Shown piece after piece: positions 34,861-43,068 of a DNA stretch of 64,000 bases. A program made the translations under genes and the position numbers. How positions within the stretch are numbered: position 1 is the stretch's first letter; the number at the start of each line of letters is the position of its first letter. The stretch is from Niastella yeongjuensis (GTDB lineage Bacteria; Bacteroidota; Bacteroidia; Chitinophagales; Chitinophagaceae). A model generated the notes under the pieces. The model searched no databases. It was not told where the DNA came from and worked only from the letters and a program-made list of their open reading frames with translations. Location: positions 1 to 64,000 of the forward strand of contig NZ_FOCZ01000018.1 in assembly GCF_900110245.1 (NCBI RefSeq). The letters run 5' to 3'.

Positions 34861-35757
34861 ATGGAGTTAAAAAATATTGCAGTTATTGGCGCCGGGACCA
34901 TGGGAAATGGTATTGCGCATGTTTTTGCACAGAATGGGTTTGCCGTAAACCTGATAGATGTAAATGCCGGTCAGCTGGATAAAGCATTACAAACGATTCA
35001 AAAGAATTTCGACCGACAGATAACCAAGGGCGCCGCCACCGAAGAGCAGAAAAAGAATGCCCTGGCCAACCTCACCACCTATACCGACCTGGCCCTGGGT
35101 GTTAAAGAGGCCCAGCTGGTAGTGGAAGCCGCTACGGAGAACATCGATCTTAAACTGAATATTTTTAAACAACTCGATAGCGTGGCCCCCAGCCATGCGC
35201 TGCTGGCCACCAATACTTCTTCTATTTCCATCACCCGTATTGCTGCCGTTACCAAACGCGCCAGCCAGGTGATCGGGATGCACTTTATGAATCCCGTACC
35301 GGTAATGAAACTGGTAGAGATCATTAATGGGTACGCCACTTCCCAACCCGTTACCGACGCCATTGTTGCGCTGAGCAAACAACTGGGTAAAGTTCCCTGT
35401 GTGGTAAACGATTATCCCGGTTTTATTGCCAACCGCATTTTAATGCCCATGATCAATGAAGCGATCTACAGCTTATTCGAAGGCATTGCCGGCGTTAATG
35501 AAATCGACACCATCATGAAACTGGGTATGGCCCACCCCATGGGTCCTTTACAACTGGCCGATTTTATTGGACTGGATACCTGTCATGCCATTTTAAACGT
35601 ACTGTTCGAAGGTTTCGGCAACCCGAAATACGCGCCCTGTCCATTACTCACGAATATGGTCACTGCGGGTTATTTGGGAGTGAAGAGTGGGGAAGGGTTT
35701 TATAAGTATGAAGCGGGGAGTAAGGAACTTGTTGTTAGTTCAAGGTTTATAGTTTGA
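34861..35757 (+). CDS. hbd: 3-hydroxybutyryl-CoA dehydrogenase
   Basis: 298 residues versus about 282 for most family members. NAD motif GAGTMGNGIAHVFAQNG (11-27), catalytic HFMNPVPVMKLVEI, and the C-terminal DYPGFIANRILMPMINEAIY and GVKSGEGFYKYE. It oxidises 3-hydroxyacyl-CoA to acetoacetyl-CoA (fatty-acid, butyrate or glutaryl-CoA catabolism). The last dozen residues (after FYKYE) are extra, and the TGA stop lies inside the first TTTGAAG heptamer of the following array, so the array supplies the stop codon. The upstream region is the palindromic repeat cluster. Confidence 0.92.
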   Translation: MELKNIAVIGAGTMGNGIAHVFAQNGFAVNLIDVNAGQLDKALQTIQKNFDRQITKGAATEEQKKNALANLTTYTDLALGVKEAQLVVEAATENIDLKLNIFKQLDSVAPSHALLATNTSSISITRIAAVTKRASQVIGMHFMNPVPVMKLVEIINGYATSQPVTDAIVALSKQLGKVPCVVNDYPGFIANRILMPMINEAIYSLFEGIAGVNEIDTIMKLGMAHPMGPLQLADFIGLDTCHAILNVLFEGFGNPKYAPCPLLTNMVTAGYLGVKSGEGFYKYEAGSKELVVSSRFIV

Positions 35758-35822
35758 AGTTGAAAGTTTGAAGTTGAAAGTTTAAAGTTGAAAGTTTAAA
35801 GTTGAAAGTTGAAAGTTTAAAG
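35753..35822 (+). repeat. Heptamer array, TTGAAAG/TTTAAAG type
   Basis: Ten in-phase 7-mers alternating TTTGAAG/TTTAAAG and TTGAAAG. The first one contains the hbd stop codon. It is the same array as 8087-8163. Confidence 0.92.
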
Positions 35823-35914
35823 TTATTGGGTTCGTAGGTTTTTAGGTTCTTGAGTTATTAGATTCCAAAACAAACTTACGAACTCAATAACCTAATAACA
35901 TAAAAACTTAATAA
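35823..35914. repeat. Inverted octamer arrays, TTATTGGG family
   Basis: Left: TTATTGGG, TTCGTAGG, TTTTTAGG, TTCTTGAG, TTATTAGA (35823-35862). Right (plus): CTTACGAA, CTCAATAA, CCTAATAA, CATAAAAA, CTTAATAA (35875-35914). GTTATTGGGTTCGTAG nearly complements CTTACGAACTCAATAAC, allowing a stem between the convergent hbd and 35926 genes; it may act as a terminator. Confidence 0.75.
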
Positions 35915-35925
35915 CTGCATATCTA

Positions 35926-36765
35926 CTACCTTCCGCTCCATCCAAAGACCCGTTGCCATTTTTCTGGCAGTGGCAGGTTAGGTATGGTATAGGCAGGAAC
36001 GCGCGCGCCATCGCAATATATAAAATGCTCCAGGTGCCAGTTGCAGGTATCTTTTTCAATATATTGATTGGAAGCGTATTCCTCCTGGATCTGCAGTTTT
36101 CCGTTTTGCCAGGCATATTTTCCATAGAGGCCTTTGCAGTGTTCGCCCAGGTAAATGGACTTTTCTTCGGCCGACAATCCAAAATCGAAGAATGATCTTA
36201 TTTCGGGATAATGGTCAAGCCTGTCGGCTTCGTTGTTGTACAGGTACACGTCGCGGCAGCCGGGCGCAGCACATTTACAGGTGCCAAAGGAATAGTTCCA
36301 GATGATGGATACATCTTTAAACCCATCAAAATTTACATCGCAGAACTGAATGGCGCTGTCTTTGATCTTTCCATACCCATTCACTACCTGGCGCAGCCGC
36401 CAGTAGTTGTCCTTTATAAAAAAGAAGAACAGGTTCCGGTCTTCGAAACCCACTAAGGCATGTTGCTTTTGATCGGTGCAGATATTTCCCTTGTAGAATT
36501 GTATGCGGTTGGTGTCGCCTTCAAATACGGCCCGGGTGTAAAACTGATTTTCTACTTTATGACTGTCCAGTTTTCTAATGCAATAATCCCTGAAAAAGGC
36601 GATCTCTTCGGCGCTGTCCATAACCTTTGTCCGCAGCACCTCATAAGGAACAGCGTGTACCGATAAGGTATCTGTAGACTTGTTTTTGCCCCAGGGCCCA
36701 TTACCCGGTTTACAGGCGTGAATCAATACGAGGCACAGGATTATTACTGTAATAAACCGTTTCAT
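35926..36765 (-). CDS. Lipoprotein of unknown function
   Basis: 279 residues with a lipoprotein signal (LIHAC, Cys18). The middle resembles XAC2610/FG-GAP-type surface proteins (VNFDGFKDVSIIWNYSFG), with a Cys cluster CKCAAPGC. No enzymatic motif is evident. Its C-terminal end is LPEKWQRVFGWSGR. It is the first gene leftward of yigZ on the same strand (31-nt gap) and converges with hbd across an octamer hairpin. A TATCTTTC near-consensus -7 box sits about 30 nt upstream of the ATG. Confidence 0.6.
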   Translation of the reverse strand: MKRFITVIILCLVLIHACKPGNGPWGKNKSTDTLSVHAVPYEVLRTKVMDSAEEIAFFRDYCIRKLDSHKVENQFYTRAVFEGDTNRIQFYKGNICTDQKQHALVGFEDRNLFFFFIKDNYWRLRQVVNGYGKIKDSAIQFCDVNFDGFKDVSIIWNYSFGTCKCAAPGCRDVYLYNNEADRLDHYPEIRSFFDFGLSAEEKSIYLGEHCKGLYGKYAWQNGKLQIQEEYASNQYIEKDTCNWHLEHFIYCDGARVPAYTIPNLPLPEKWQRVFGWSGR

Positions 36766-36796
36766 ACGCTTTCAGACCTCAATTAGAAGAAAGATA

Positions 36797-37408
36797 CTAC
36801 AAATTCTTCACCACAATTTCCACTCCGCGTATTTCTTTGAACTTATAGATGGCTTCGTCTATCCGGCCTTTGGGTATTCCGATCACCAGGTGGCAAAAAA
36901 GGTTCATGTCTTTTTCCAGTACCGTGCAGTTCAGCTGTTTTACCTGCATCATTACCTCGTTCATTTGCGTATAATCGAACTGGAGGGTATAGGCCACTTC
37001 AATAGGTTTTTGAACAATGGGCGTTACCTGCAGGGCCAGGGCGGCCGCTGATTTATACGCATTGATCAGTCCGGGCACACCCAACAGGGTACCGCCAAAA
37101 TAACGCACCACCACTACCAGTACATTGGTGAGTTTTTTACTATCTATCTGTCCCAGGATGGGTTTGCCGGCTGTGCCTGAGGGTTCGCCGTCATCGCTAA
37201 CGCGGTATGTATTATTATCAAGCCCTATGCGATAGGCAAAACAGTGATGGGTGGCTTTAGGGTGTTCTTTTTTGATGGCCTCCATACACTTTTTAAATTC
37301 TTCTACCGACTGAACCGGGTAGGTATAGGCAATAAATTTACTGCCCCGGTCTTTGAATTCTGCGGAGGTTGACTTTTCTATGGTATAAAAAAATTCGAGG
37401 TCGGTCAT
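36797..37408 (-). CDS. yigZ: YigZ/IMPACT family protein
   Basis: 203 residues, the normal length. IMPACT domain with DRGSKFIAYTYPV, HPKATHHCFAYRIG, SDDGEPSGTAGKPIL and VVVVRYFGGTLLGVPGLI; the C-terminal part matches the DUF1949 domain. Conserved across bacteria; eukaryotic IMPACT modulates GCN2, but the bacterial role is unsettled. It precedes the 35926 lipoprotein gene and follows the EamA gene region. A four-unit heptamer array (37446-37473) lies just upstream. Confidence 0.9.
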   Translation of the reverse strand: MTDLEFFYTIEKSTSAEFKDRGSKFIAYTYPVQSVEEFKKCMEAIKKEHPKATHHCFAYRIGLDNNTYRVSDDGEPSGTAGKPILGQIDSKKLTNVLVVVVRYFGGTLLGVPGLINAYKSAAALALQVTPIVQKPIEVAYTLQFDYTQMNEVMMQVKQLNCTVLEKDMNLFCHLVIGIPKGRIDEAIYKFKEIRGVEIVVKNL

Positions 37409-37445
37409 AATTGAATGTTATTGATAATTGGCGCCGCACGAACAG

Positions 37446-37473
37446 CCTAAAGCTGTAAGGTTAAAGCTGAAAG
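37446..37473 (+). repeat. Heptamer array, NNNNAAG type
   Basis: Four 7-mers CCTAAAG, CTGTAAG, GTTAAAG, CTGAAAG between yigZ and the EamA gene. More degenerate than the others but in phase. Confidence 0.65.
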
Positions 37474-37502
37474 CAATACACTTCTGCGCGGCAACGGCTG
37501 CA

Positions 37503-38387
37503 CTATCCGTATGCTATCAATGCAATGGCGCCCAGTGACAGGGCTATTCCCAGCCAGTTGGTGGCTGACAATTTTTCTTTAAAGATCAACCAGGCTACTA
37601 ACGCCGTAAGCAGTACAATGCCCATGTTGTTGATGGGTATAATGGCCGAACTGTTGTTTGCATATCCTTTTAATGCACCCAGTAAAGTCCAGATGGAAAA
37701 GTAGTTTGGTACTCCGATCCCTATACCTGCCAGTACTGCCCGGCCACTCATTTTCTGCTGCCCCGTAGCGAACAGGTAAAACAAAATAAGCCAGCCTGTG
37801 GAGGCTGCCACAAAAAACGCGCTGATCAGGTACGCGTTCTGGTTAGCCGGATTGATGAATGCCTGTTCAACATATTTGATCATGGCATCGAGCAAGCCAC
37901 TGCCTACAAACAACAACAGCGGCATGGCCCAGAGGAGCCACGAAACTTGTTTACTCTTCTTGCTTCCGCCCGCAGGCCGGGTAGTGAACCAGACTGCCAG
38001 CAAAGCCAACGCCACGCCTGCAAACTTGAGTATCGTGGCTTTTTCGTGATACAGGTACAGCGAAAACAGAAAGGGTATCACCATCGATAACTTATACGCC
38101 ACCGTTGCTGCCGCCACTCCAATCTTCTGCACGGTATAAGCAGCCAGGTTGAACAGCGAAATAAAACAGGCGCCCATAACCAGTGCCCAGGCAAACCAGG
38201 GTTGATGAACCAGCGCAGCGTTTACCGGAAAACTGCCATTCACTATACTGCCGGTTATCACACACACGGTATAGTTGTACACAATAGCCTGCAGGTTATT
38301 GATGCCTAACCGGTCAATTATTTTAAAGGAAATGGTAAGCCACGCAGTTAATACGATACTGGCAATGAGAAATATTAAACTGCTCAA
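37503..38387 (-). CDS. EamA/DMT-family transporter
   Basis: 294 residues with ten hydrophobic helices arranged as two five-helix EamA halves (first to about 135, second from about 150). Short Lys-rich loop GGSKKSKQ separates them. It probably exports a metabolite across the inner membrane; the substrate is unknown. The start overlaps the ribD stop by 4 nt (ATGA), so it is coupled to ribD; a flavin or flavin-precursor substrate is tempting but unproven. Confidence 0.82.
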   Translation of the reverse strand: MSSLIFLIASIVLTAWLTISFKIIDRLGINNLQAIVYNYTVCVITGSIVNGSFPVNAALVHQPWFAWALVMGACFISLFNLAAYTVQKIGVAAATVAYKLSMVIPFLFSLYLYHEKATILKFAGVALALLAVWFTTRPAGGSKKSKQVSWLLWAMPLLLFVGSGLLDAMIKYVEQAFINPANQNAYLISAFFVAASTGWLILFYLFATGQQKMSGRAVLAGIGIGVPNYFSIWTLLGALKGYANNSSAIIPINNMGIVLLTALVAWLIFKEKLSATNWLGIALSLGAIALIAYG

Positions 38388-39442
38388 TGTGCCAGGGTTT
38401 GCGGGTTCACAAAATATTGGAGGGTATCTGTAAACAATGTTTCCTGGTGTAACAACTGGCCGCTTTGCATCCGCGGTGCGGGCATGCCGGGTGCCACTAC
38501 CTGTGTGGTATTGGTGATCACGCGTATTTCATCCCAAATGCCTTCATCAATAAAGGATTGCAGCAATTGTGCGCCACCTTCTACCAGCACACTCTGGATC
38601 TTCAACTGATATAATGCTTGTACTACGTGGTGCACAAGGTTTACATCCCGCGTAACCTGGTAATATATCAGGTTTTCTTTTTCTTCGTGCCGCAGGCTGT
38701 TGAACACAATGGTTTTTACCTGCTGGTTAAATAACTGCAAAGAAGCCGGTAACCGCAAATTCATATCCACTACCAGCCGAATGGGATCGGGCCCATTCCA
38801 TAAACGGGTAGTCAATGCCGGGTCATCAACAAGTGCGGTATTGGTCCCAACCAGAATGGCCGCTTCTTCGCTTCGCCATTTATGTACCTGCCGGTTGGTA
38901 AATTCATTGCTGATCAACAGGCGTTCGCCCCCTGCTTCGGCAGCCATCATTCCATTGGCGGTTTGCGCCCATTTCAAAATGATATAGGGCCGGTGTCGGG
39001 TATTGAAAGTGATGAACCTTTTATTCAGGGTTTTACAGGCCTGTTCCAGCACACCGAGGGTAACTTTTACGCCGGCTGCTTTTAATTTTTCTACCCCTTT
39101 TCCATCTACCTGTTTAAACGGATCGCGTACGCCAATCACCACTTCGGGGATCTTTTTTTCAATGATCAGATCGGCGCAGGGCGGTGTTTTGCCAAAATGC
39201 GCGCAAGGCTCCAGCGACACATATATCACCGAATGGGGAATCAGGTGCCGGTCGGCTTCGGCAACAGAATTTATGCAATACACTTCTGCATGCGGTCCGC
39301 CGTATTTTTGATGGAACCCCTCTCCTATGATGCGGTTGTTATGCACCAGCACTGCGCCTACCATAGGGTTGGGCGCAACATATCCGGCCCCGGCTTTTGC
39401 CAGCTGGATACAACGCTGCATGTATGTTTCGTGATTAGTCAA
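38384..39442 (-). CDS. ribD: Bifunctional riboflavin deaminase/reductase RibD
   Basis: About 352 residues. N-terminal zinc deaminase: ETYMQRCIQLAKAG, APNPMVGAVLV, GGPHAEVYCI, EPCAHFGKTPPCADLI. C-terminal reductase: LKWAQTANGMMA, GTNTALVDDPALTTR, VEGGAQLLQSFID. It performs steps 2 and 3 of riboflavin synthesis. I chose the TTG at 39442 because the family normally begins just before ETYMxRC; in-frame ATGs at 39502 or 39487 would add a repeat-encoded leader. It is divergent from prmC with heptamers between the two. Other rib genes are not in the window. Confidence 0.92.
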   Translation of the reverse strand: MTNHETYMQRCIQLAKAGAGYVAPNPMVGAVLVHNNRIIGEGFHQKYGGPHAEVYCINSVAEADRHLIPHSVIYVSLEPCAHFGKTPPCADLIIEKKIPEVVIGVRDPFKQVDGKGVEKLKAAGVKVTLGVLEQACKTLNKRFITFNTRHRPYIILKWAQTANGMMAAEAGGERLLISNEFTNRQVHKWRSEEAAILVGTNTALVDDPALTTRLWNGPDPIRLVVDMNLRLPASLQLFNQQVKTIVFNSLRHEEKENLIYYQVTRDVNLVHHVVQALYQLKIQSVLVEGGAQLLQSFIDEGIWDEIRVITNTTQVVAPGMPAPRMQSGQLLHQETLFTDTLQYFVNPQTLAH

Positions 39443-39446
39443 TGTC

Positions 39447-39474
39447 GTGAATGGTGAATCGGCAATCGACAATC
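39447..39474 (+). repeat. Heptamer array, GTGAATN/GNCAATC type
   Basis: Four in-phase 7-mers GTGAATG, GTGAATC, GGCAATC, GACAATC, between the divergent ribD and prmC start codons; followed by TTTGCC/TTCTGCC units near 39505-39518. Confidence 0.75.
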
Positions 39475-39566
39475 CGCGTCGCGGCATCTTTGCCCCCTGC
39501 ACTTTGCCTTCTGCCTCCTCAATGAGCGCGCAAATATACGCTAAAATACCCTCATCTTTGCCCCTT

Positions 39567-40487
39567 ATGACGTTCTACGAAGCGCAACAGCTATTGCAAA
39601 AGGCTCTTACGGAGCTGTATGATGACCGCGAGGCGGCCAATATTGCCGACTGGGTAATGGAGCATGTGACCAAACTGCGAAAGATTGACCGGATCATGCA
39701 TAAGCAGTCGCCCCTGACACCCGATAAGGTGAACCTGCTTCAGGAATACACCCGGGAATTGCTGACACATAAACCGGTTCAATACGTTTTACACGAGGCC
39801 TGGTTTTGTGGAATGCCGTTTTATGTAGATGAAAATGTGCTGATCCCCAGACCGGAAACCGAAGAGCTGGTGGAGTGGGTGGTTGAAAATGCGGGGCAGA
39901 AGACAGAAGGCAGAGGGCAAACAGAAGAGGGCAATAGGCAATGGGCAATGGGCAATAATTCCATACAGGCAACTTCGCTTCGAATTCTTGACATTGGTAC
40001 AGGGAGTGGGTGTATACCAGTTTCCCTTAAGAAGAAATTGCCCCAGGCGGAAGTTTTTGCATGCGATGTAAGTGAAGGAGCCTTAGCGGTAGCAGCACAC
40101 AATGCGACGGCTCAGCAAACACCCATTAACTTATTTCAAGTTGATTTTTTAGATACAAACAGCTGGTCAGCGCTTCCGCAGGTTGACATCATTGTCAGCA
40201 ACCCACCCTACATACCGCAACGCGATAAACAAACCATGTTGCAAAACGTACTGGCCTATGAGCCGCACCTGGCTTTGTTTGTGCCCGATAACGATGCGCT
40301 GGTATTTTATGAGGCCATTGCCCGTTTTGCGGAACAAACCCTGCTCAGCCGGGGGAGTGTTTTTGTAGAAATTCATGAGGACCTGGGGAAACAAACAATG
40401 GAGCTGTTTGAATCGAAGGGTTTTCGCGCAGAGGTGAAGAAAGACTTTCAGGGGAAAGACCGGATGGTGAAAGCAGTTCTTAGTTAA
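39567..40487 (+). CDS. prmC: Release-factor glutamine methyltransferase PrmC with in-frame repeat
   Basis: 306 residues from the ATG at 39567 (an upstream ORF start at 39447 runs through repeats). SAM site LDIGTGSGCI (141-150), catalytic VSNPPYIPQ. It methylates the GGQ glutamine of RF1/RF2. Between RPETEELVEWVVEN and the SAM site, where other PrmC proteins go directly into a few linker residues, about 22 extra residues (110-131) are encoded by nine heptamers at 39895-39957. Without them the length (about 285) is normal. The insertion is in the interdomain linker, so activity is probably kept. A CATCTTTG box ends 6 nt before the ATG. Confidence 0.92.
   Translation: MTFYEAQQLLQKALTELYDDREAANIADWVMEHVTKLRKIDRIMHKQSPLTPDKVNLLQEYTRELLTHKPVQYVLHEAWFCGMPFYVDENVLIPRPETEELVEWVVENAGQKTEGRGQTEEGNRQWAMGNNSIQATSLRILDIGTGSGCIPVSLKKKLPQAEVFACDVSEGALAVAAHNATAQQTPINLFQVDFLDTNSWSALPQVDIIVSNPPYIPQRDKQTMLQNVLAYEPHLALFVPDNDALVFYEAIARFAEQTLLSRGSVFVEIHEDLGKQTMELFESKGFRAEVKKDFQGKDRMVKAVLS
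39895..39957 (+). repeat. Nine heptamers in frame inside prmC
   Basis: GGCAGAA, GACAGAA, GGCAGAG, GGCAAAC, AGAAGAG, GGCAATA, GGCAATG, GGCAATG, GGCAATA. 63 nt equals 21 codons, so the reading frame is preserved. The same units follow ypdA at 44037-44134. Confidence 0.92.
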
Positions 40488-40493
40488 AAAGAA

Positions 40494-40520
40494 ACGGCCC
40501 CGACGATCTCGGGGGCCGGT
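40494..40520. terminator. Terminator between prmC and exbD
   Basis: Stem CGGCCCCGA/TCGGGGGCCG with one bulge; AAAAAG to the left and ATTTATTT to the right allow use in both directions. Confidence 0.75.
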
Positions 40521-40526
40521 ATTTAT

Positions 40527-40928
40527 TTATTTCGTTTTCGTATCTACCAGTAGCGTTGACCGGGCGCCCAGGTCGCGGGCTACCCGCATTACCGCCACTA
40601 CATTTTCGAGCGGCACCGTTTTATCGGCATTGATCGCTATAGTAGCCTGCGATGAATCTTTCATCACATAGGGTTCTACAAAGGCTTTCATTTCTTCTAT
40701 GGTGACCTGTTTACCATTGATGATGTACTCACCAGTTGGTTTTATATTCACGATAACCGTTTGTTTGGCCTTGGTATCGCTTTTGGCCTTGGGTTGTGAT
40801 AACTTGATCACATTCGGATTGGCCAGGGTAGATACGATGAGGAAGAAGAACAACAGGATGAACAGGATGTCGTTCAACGCACCTGCATGCAATTCCTGGT
40901 GTCCTTTTAGTCTTCTTCTTAAATTCAT
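40527..40928 (-). CDS. exbD: ExbD/TolR biopolymer transport protein
   Basis: 133 residues. A short basic N-terminus, one membrane helix (about 19-37) with the family Asp in GALNDILFILLFFFL, and a periplasmic domain containing VIVNIKPTGEYIINGKQV. With ExbB it converts the proton gradient into TonB or TolA movement. It follows the exbB gene by 22 nt on the same strand. No tonB is adjacent; the SusC transporter of this window would be a client if this is the TonB motor. Confidence 0.88.
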   Translation of the reverse strand: MNLRRRLKGHQELHAGALNDILFILLFFFLIVSTLANPNVIKLSQPKAKSDTKAKQTVIVNIKPTGEYIINGKQVTIEEMKAFVEPYVMKDSSQATIAINADKTVPLENVVAVMRVARDLGARSTLLVDTKTK

Positions 40929-40950
40929 TTATCAATAATTTAAAGCTAAC

Positions 40951-41667
40951 TTATCGGGTTGGTTCCTGCAAAATATCAATGAATTCTGCACTGGCGGCTT
41001 CCATGCGGTTCACCGTTTTATCGATCTGGGCGTTCAGGAAGTTATAGGCTACATACGCCAGCAGACCAATGATCAATCCCGATGCCGAGGTGATCATCTT
41101 TGTATAAATACCACCTGCAATCTGGGCGGGTGTAAACTCACCCGATGCATTGATGTTGTAGAACAACTGCAACATGCCGAAGATGGTACCGAGGAACCCG
41201 AACATGGGCGCAATACCATACACCAATGATAAAACCGACAGGTTGCGTTCCATTTTATACACTTCGAGTTTGCCTACATTTTCCATGCTTTTTTCAATGG
41301 CTTCAATGGGCTTACCTATCCGTTGTAACCCTTTATCAATGATACGGGCAACCGGGTTGGGTGTGTTTTTAGCCAATGAACGTGCTGCAGACACATTACC
41401 ACTAAAAATGTTATCCCGTATTATATACATAAAATTGGGATCAATTTTACTGGCTTTGCGAATGGCGATAAGCCTTTCAAAAAAGAAAAACACGGCCAAT
41501 ACAAACAACAATCCCAGCGGGATCATAATGGGACCGCCATTGCCAAGCATATCCATTACATTCATAACATGCTCGCCCTGAGGGGCACCGGCAGTGGCTG
41601 TTTTTTGTAACGTGTCGGCGGTAGCGGTGGTAGCGGGATTGGTAACTTGTAAAAAAAACCAATTCAT
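40951..41667 (-). CDS. exbB: ExbB/TolQ/MotA proton-channel protein
   Basis: 238 residues. Three membrane helices: about 45-65 (GPIMIPLGLLFVLAVFFFF), about 155-175 and about 192-215. The cytoplasmic loop holds the MotA/TolQ/ExbB signature (NPVARIIDKGLQRIGKP) and the third part GIAPMFGFLGTIFGML. Forms the inner-membrane channel with ExbD. The N-terminal 40 residues rich in Thr/Ala look like a periplasmic tail. First gene of the exbB-exbD pair. Confidence 0.9.
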   Translation of the reverse strand: MNWFFLQVTNPATTATADTLQKTATAGAPQGEHVMNVMDMLGNGGPIMIPLGLLFVLAVFFFFERLIAIRKASKIDPNFMYIIRDNIFSGNVSAARSLAKNTPNPVARIIDKGLQRIGKPIEAIEKSMENVGKLEVYKMERNLSVLSLVYGIAPMFGFLGTIFGMLQLFYNINASGEFTPAQIAGGIYTKMITSASGLIIGLLAYVAYNFLNAQIDKTVNRMEAASAEFIDILQEPTR

Positions 41668-41835
41668 CCAGATAGTATTTTAAATAATTTGAAAGAAAGT
41701 AAATCACTTCAACATAATCACAACATGGTGTAAATGTAGGCAAATGCATGCCTAAAACGGTTGGAACGATTTAATATTTCTTAAAAGTTTGCTAATTGAA
41801 TTACCTCATACTTAAAACGTACAGCCAATGAAACG

Positions 41836-42789
41836 TTAATTCCGGCTTAGGTTCTGGCCGCTGTTGTCATTTGTTTTCTGCTGCATCATGGCCATGATCT
41901 GTTGCATATTGCGCTGCATGCTTTCACTGCTGCCATCGAGGAAAATGATATTGCCTTTACCCACTTCAGCAAAGTTCTTGATGGCTTCCGTCCACATACT
42001 GAACAGGATCACATTGGTATCGAGGTTGGCCTGTTTCATTTGTTCTGCTGCCTGGCTCATACCACGCGCAACTTCTTCCCGGAACAACGCTACCCCCTGA
42101 CCGCGCAACTGGGCCGCAGTACGTTCAGCCTCAGCCGCAATTTTGATGGCATTCCCTTCTGCTTCGGCCGATTTTGTTTTGGTGATCAACAAGGCCTGGC
42201 CTTCATTCTCTGCTGCTGCCTTCAGGTTATTACTGGCCACTACCCGGCTCATACTATCCATAATGGCTTTATCGAACGTAATATCGTTTATCTGCAGGTC
42301 GAGCAGGTGATATCCCCATTCTTCCAGCAAATGATCTATCTGCTCTTTAACATATTCTACAATTTCCTTGCGCAACCCCAGGATCTCGGCCTGGCGTTTG
42401 GTGGCTACAAAGGAGCGGATGGTTCCCTCAATGGTGCGGGTGAGCGCCTGCATCAGGTCACGCTCGCTCAGGAATTTAAAGGCTACTTTTTTAATGGTCT
42501 CTTCTTCGGCATTTTGTACGGCATACAACAGCATGCTTTTAAAGTACACATTCGCCTGATCGGCAGTTACGGCCTGAAATTCCATTTCAACCGAACGGTT
42601 CTGGATACTCACCTTGCGGTAGATCTGCTCCAGAAAAGGTATTAAAAAATTCAGACCAGGCTTTAATACCCGGCGATAGCTACCAAACATGGTAACCACC
42701 CCAATAAAACCCTGGTTAATGGTTTTTAACCCGGCAAATACAATGAGGACGATAATAATGAGCCACCAATAGGACGCTAGCAAATCCAT
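41836..42789 (-). CDS. SPFH/band-7 membrane protein, QmcA-like
   Basis: 317 residues starting at the Met in MDLLASYWW; the longer ORF begins inside a GGCAGAR array and is rejected. One N-terminal membrane helix (about 5-23), then the band-7 domain (INQGFIGVVTMFGSYRRVLKPG, SVEMEFQAVTADQANV) and a long coiled helix rich in Ala/Glu/Gln. QmcA-like stomatins form large ring assemblies in the inner membrane and affect protease or lipid organisation. It is divergent from ypdA; inverted GGCAGAR arrays lie between the two. Confidence 0.88.
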   Translation of the reverse strand: MDLLASYWWLIIIVLIVFAGLKTINQGFIGVVTMFGSYRRVLKPGLNFLIPFLEQIYRKVSIQNRSVEMEFQAVTADQANVYFKSMLLYAVQNAEEETIKKVAFKFLSERDLMQALTRTIEGTIRSFVATKRQAEILGLRKEIVEYVKEQIDHLLEEWGYHLLDLQINDITFDKAIMDSMSRVVASNNLKAAAENEGQALLITKTKSAEAEGNAIKIAAEAERTAAQLRGQGVALFREEVARGMSQAAEQMKQANLDTNVILFSMWTEAIKNFAEVGKGNIIFLDGSSESMQRNMQQIMAMMQQKTNDNSGQNLSRN

Positions 42790-42817
42790 AAGATTAAATT
42801 TGAATGAAAGTACGGTC

Positions 42818-42935
42818 AAATGTGCAAATGTGCAAATAGAAGGCGGGAAGGGCAGAAGGCAAAGGGCAGAGATGAAAGGCAAAGGGCAGAAGGCAGAGGG
42901 CAAAGAGAAGACAGGGTTAAAGGTTAAAGGCTAAA
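42818..42935 (+). repeat. Composite array: AAATGTGC octamers, GGCAGAR and GGTTAAA heptamers
   Basis: Two AAATGTGC 8-mers (42818-42833); then GGCAGAA, GGCAAAG, GGCAGAG, ATGAAAG, (G)GCAAAG, GGCAGAA, GGCAGAG, GGCAAAG (42851-42905, one 6-nt slip); then GGTTAAA, GGTTAAA, GGCTAAA (42915-42935). Three unit families in one block upstream of the band-7 gene. Confidence 0.85.
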
Positions 42936-43013
42936 GAAAATACAGGCTTTCTGCTTAAGACTTTTGCCTCCCAGGTTGCCCCGACGGCTTGCAGCTTCGC
43001 TTATGGCTGTTTT

Positions 43014-43048
43014 CTTTGCCTTCTGCCTTCTGCCTTCTGCCCATTGCC
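43014..43048 (-). repeat. Heptamer array, GGCAGAA type (reverse)
   Basis: Plus-strand units TTCTGCC x3 and CATTGCC after a TTTGCC. Inverted relative to 42851-42905, so the pair could form a long stem in the shared promoter region of the band-7 gene and ypdA. Confidence 0.8.
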
Positions 43049-43055
43049 TTTTCCT

Positions 43056-43063
43056 TAACTTTG
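43056..43063 (+). promoter_or_regulatory. ypdA -7 box 5 nt before the ATG
   Basis: Perfect TAACTTTG followed by AAGCA and the ATG at 43069. No good -33 is visible because the region is occupied by TTCTGCC units. Confidence 0.4.
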
Positions 43064-43068
43064 AAGCA

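Noticed and set aside
37503-39442. EamA protein as a proven riboflavin transporter
   Set aside because: Only the 4-nt overlap with ribD supports it; there is no FMN riboswitch or specific motif.
39443-39502. Longer RibD start at 39502
   Set aside because: The extra residues are translated from heptamers and the region needed for the divergent promoters; the family begins next to ETYMQRC. Not fully excluded.
42790-42903. N-terminal extension of the band-7 protein
   Set aside because: Encoded by GGCAGAR repeats; the membrane helix begins at MDLLASYWW, the family's usual start.
42964-43068. N-terminal extension of YpdA
   Set aside because: Translates TTCTGCC repeats and the -7 box; the FAD domain begins at MSSTNQ.
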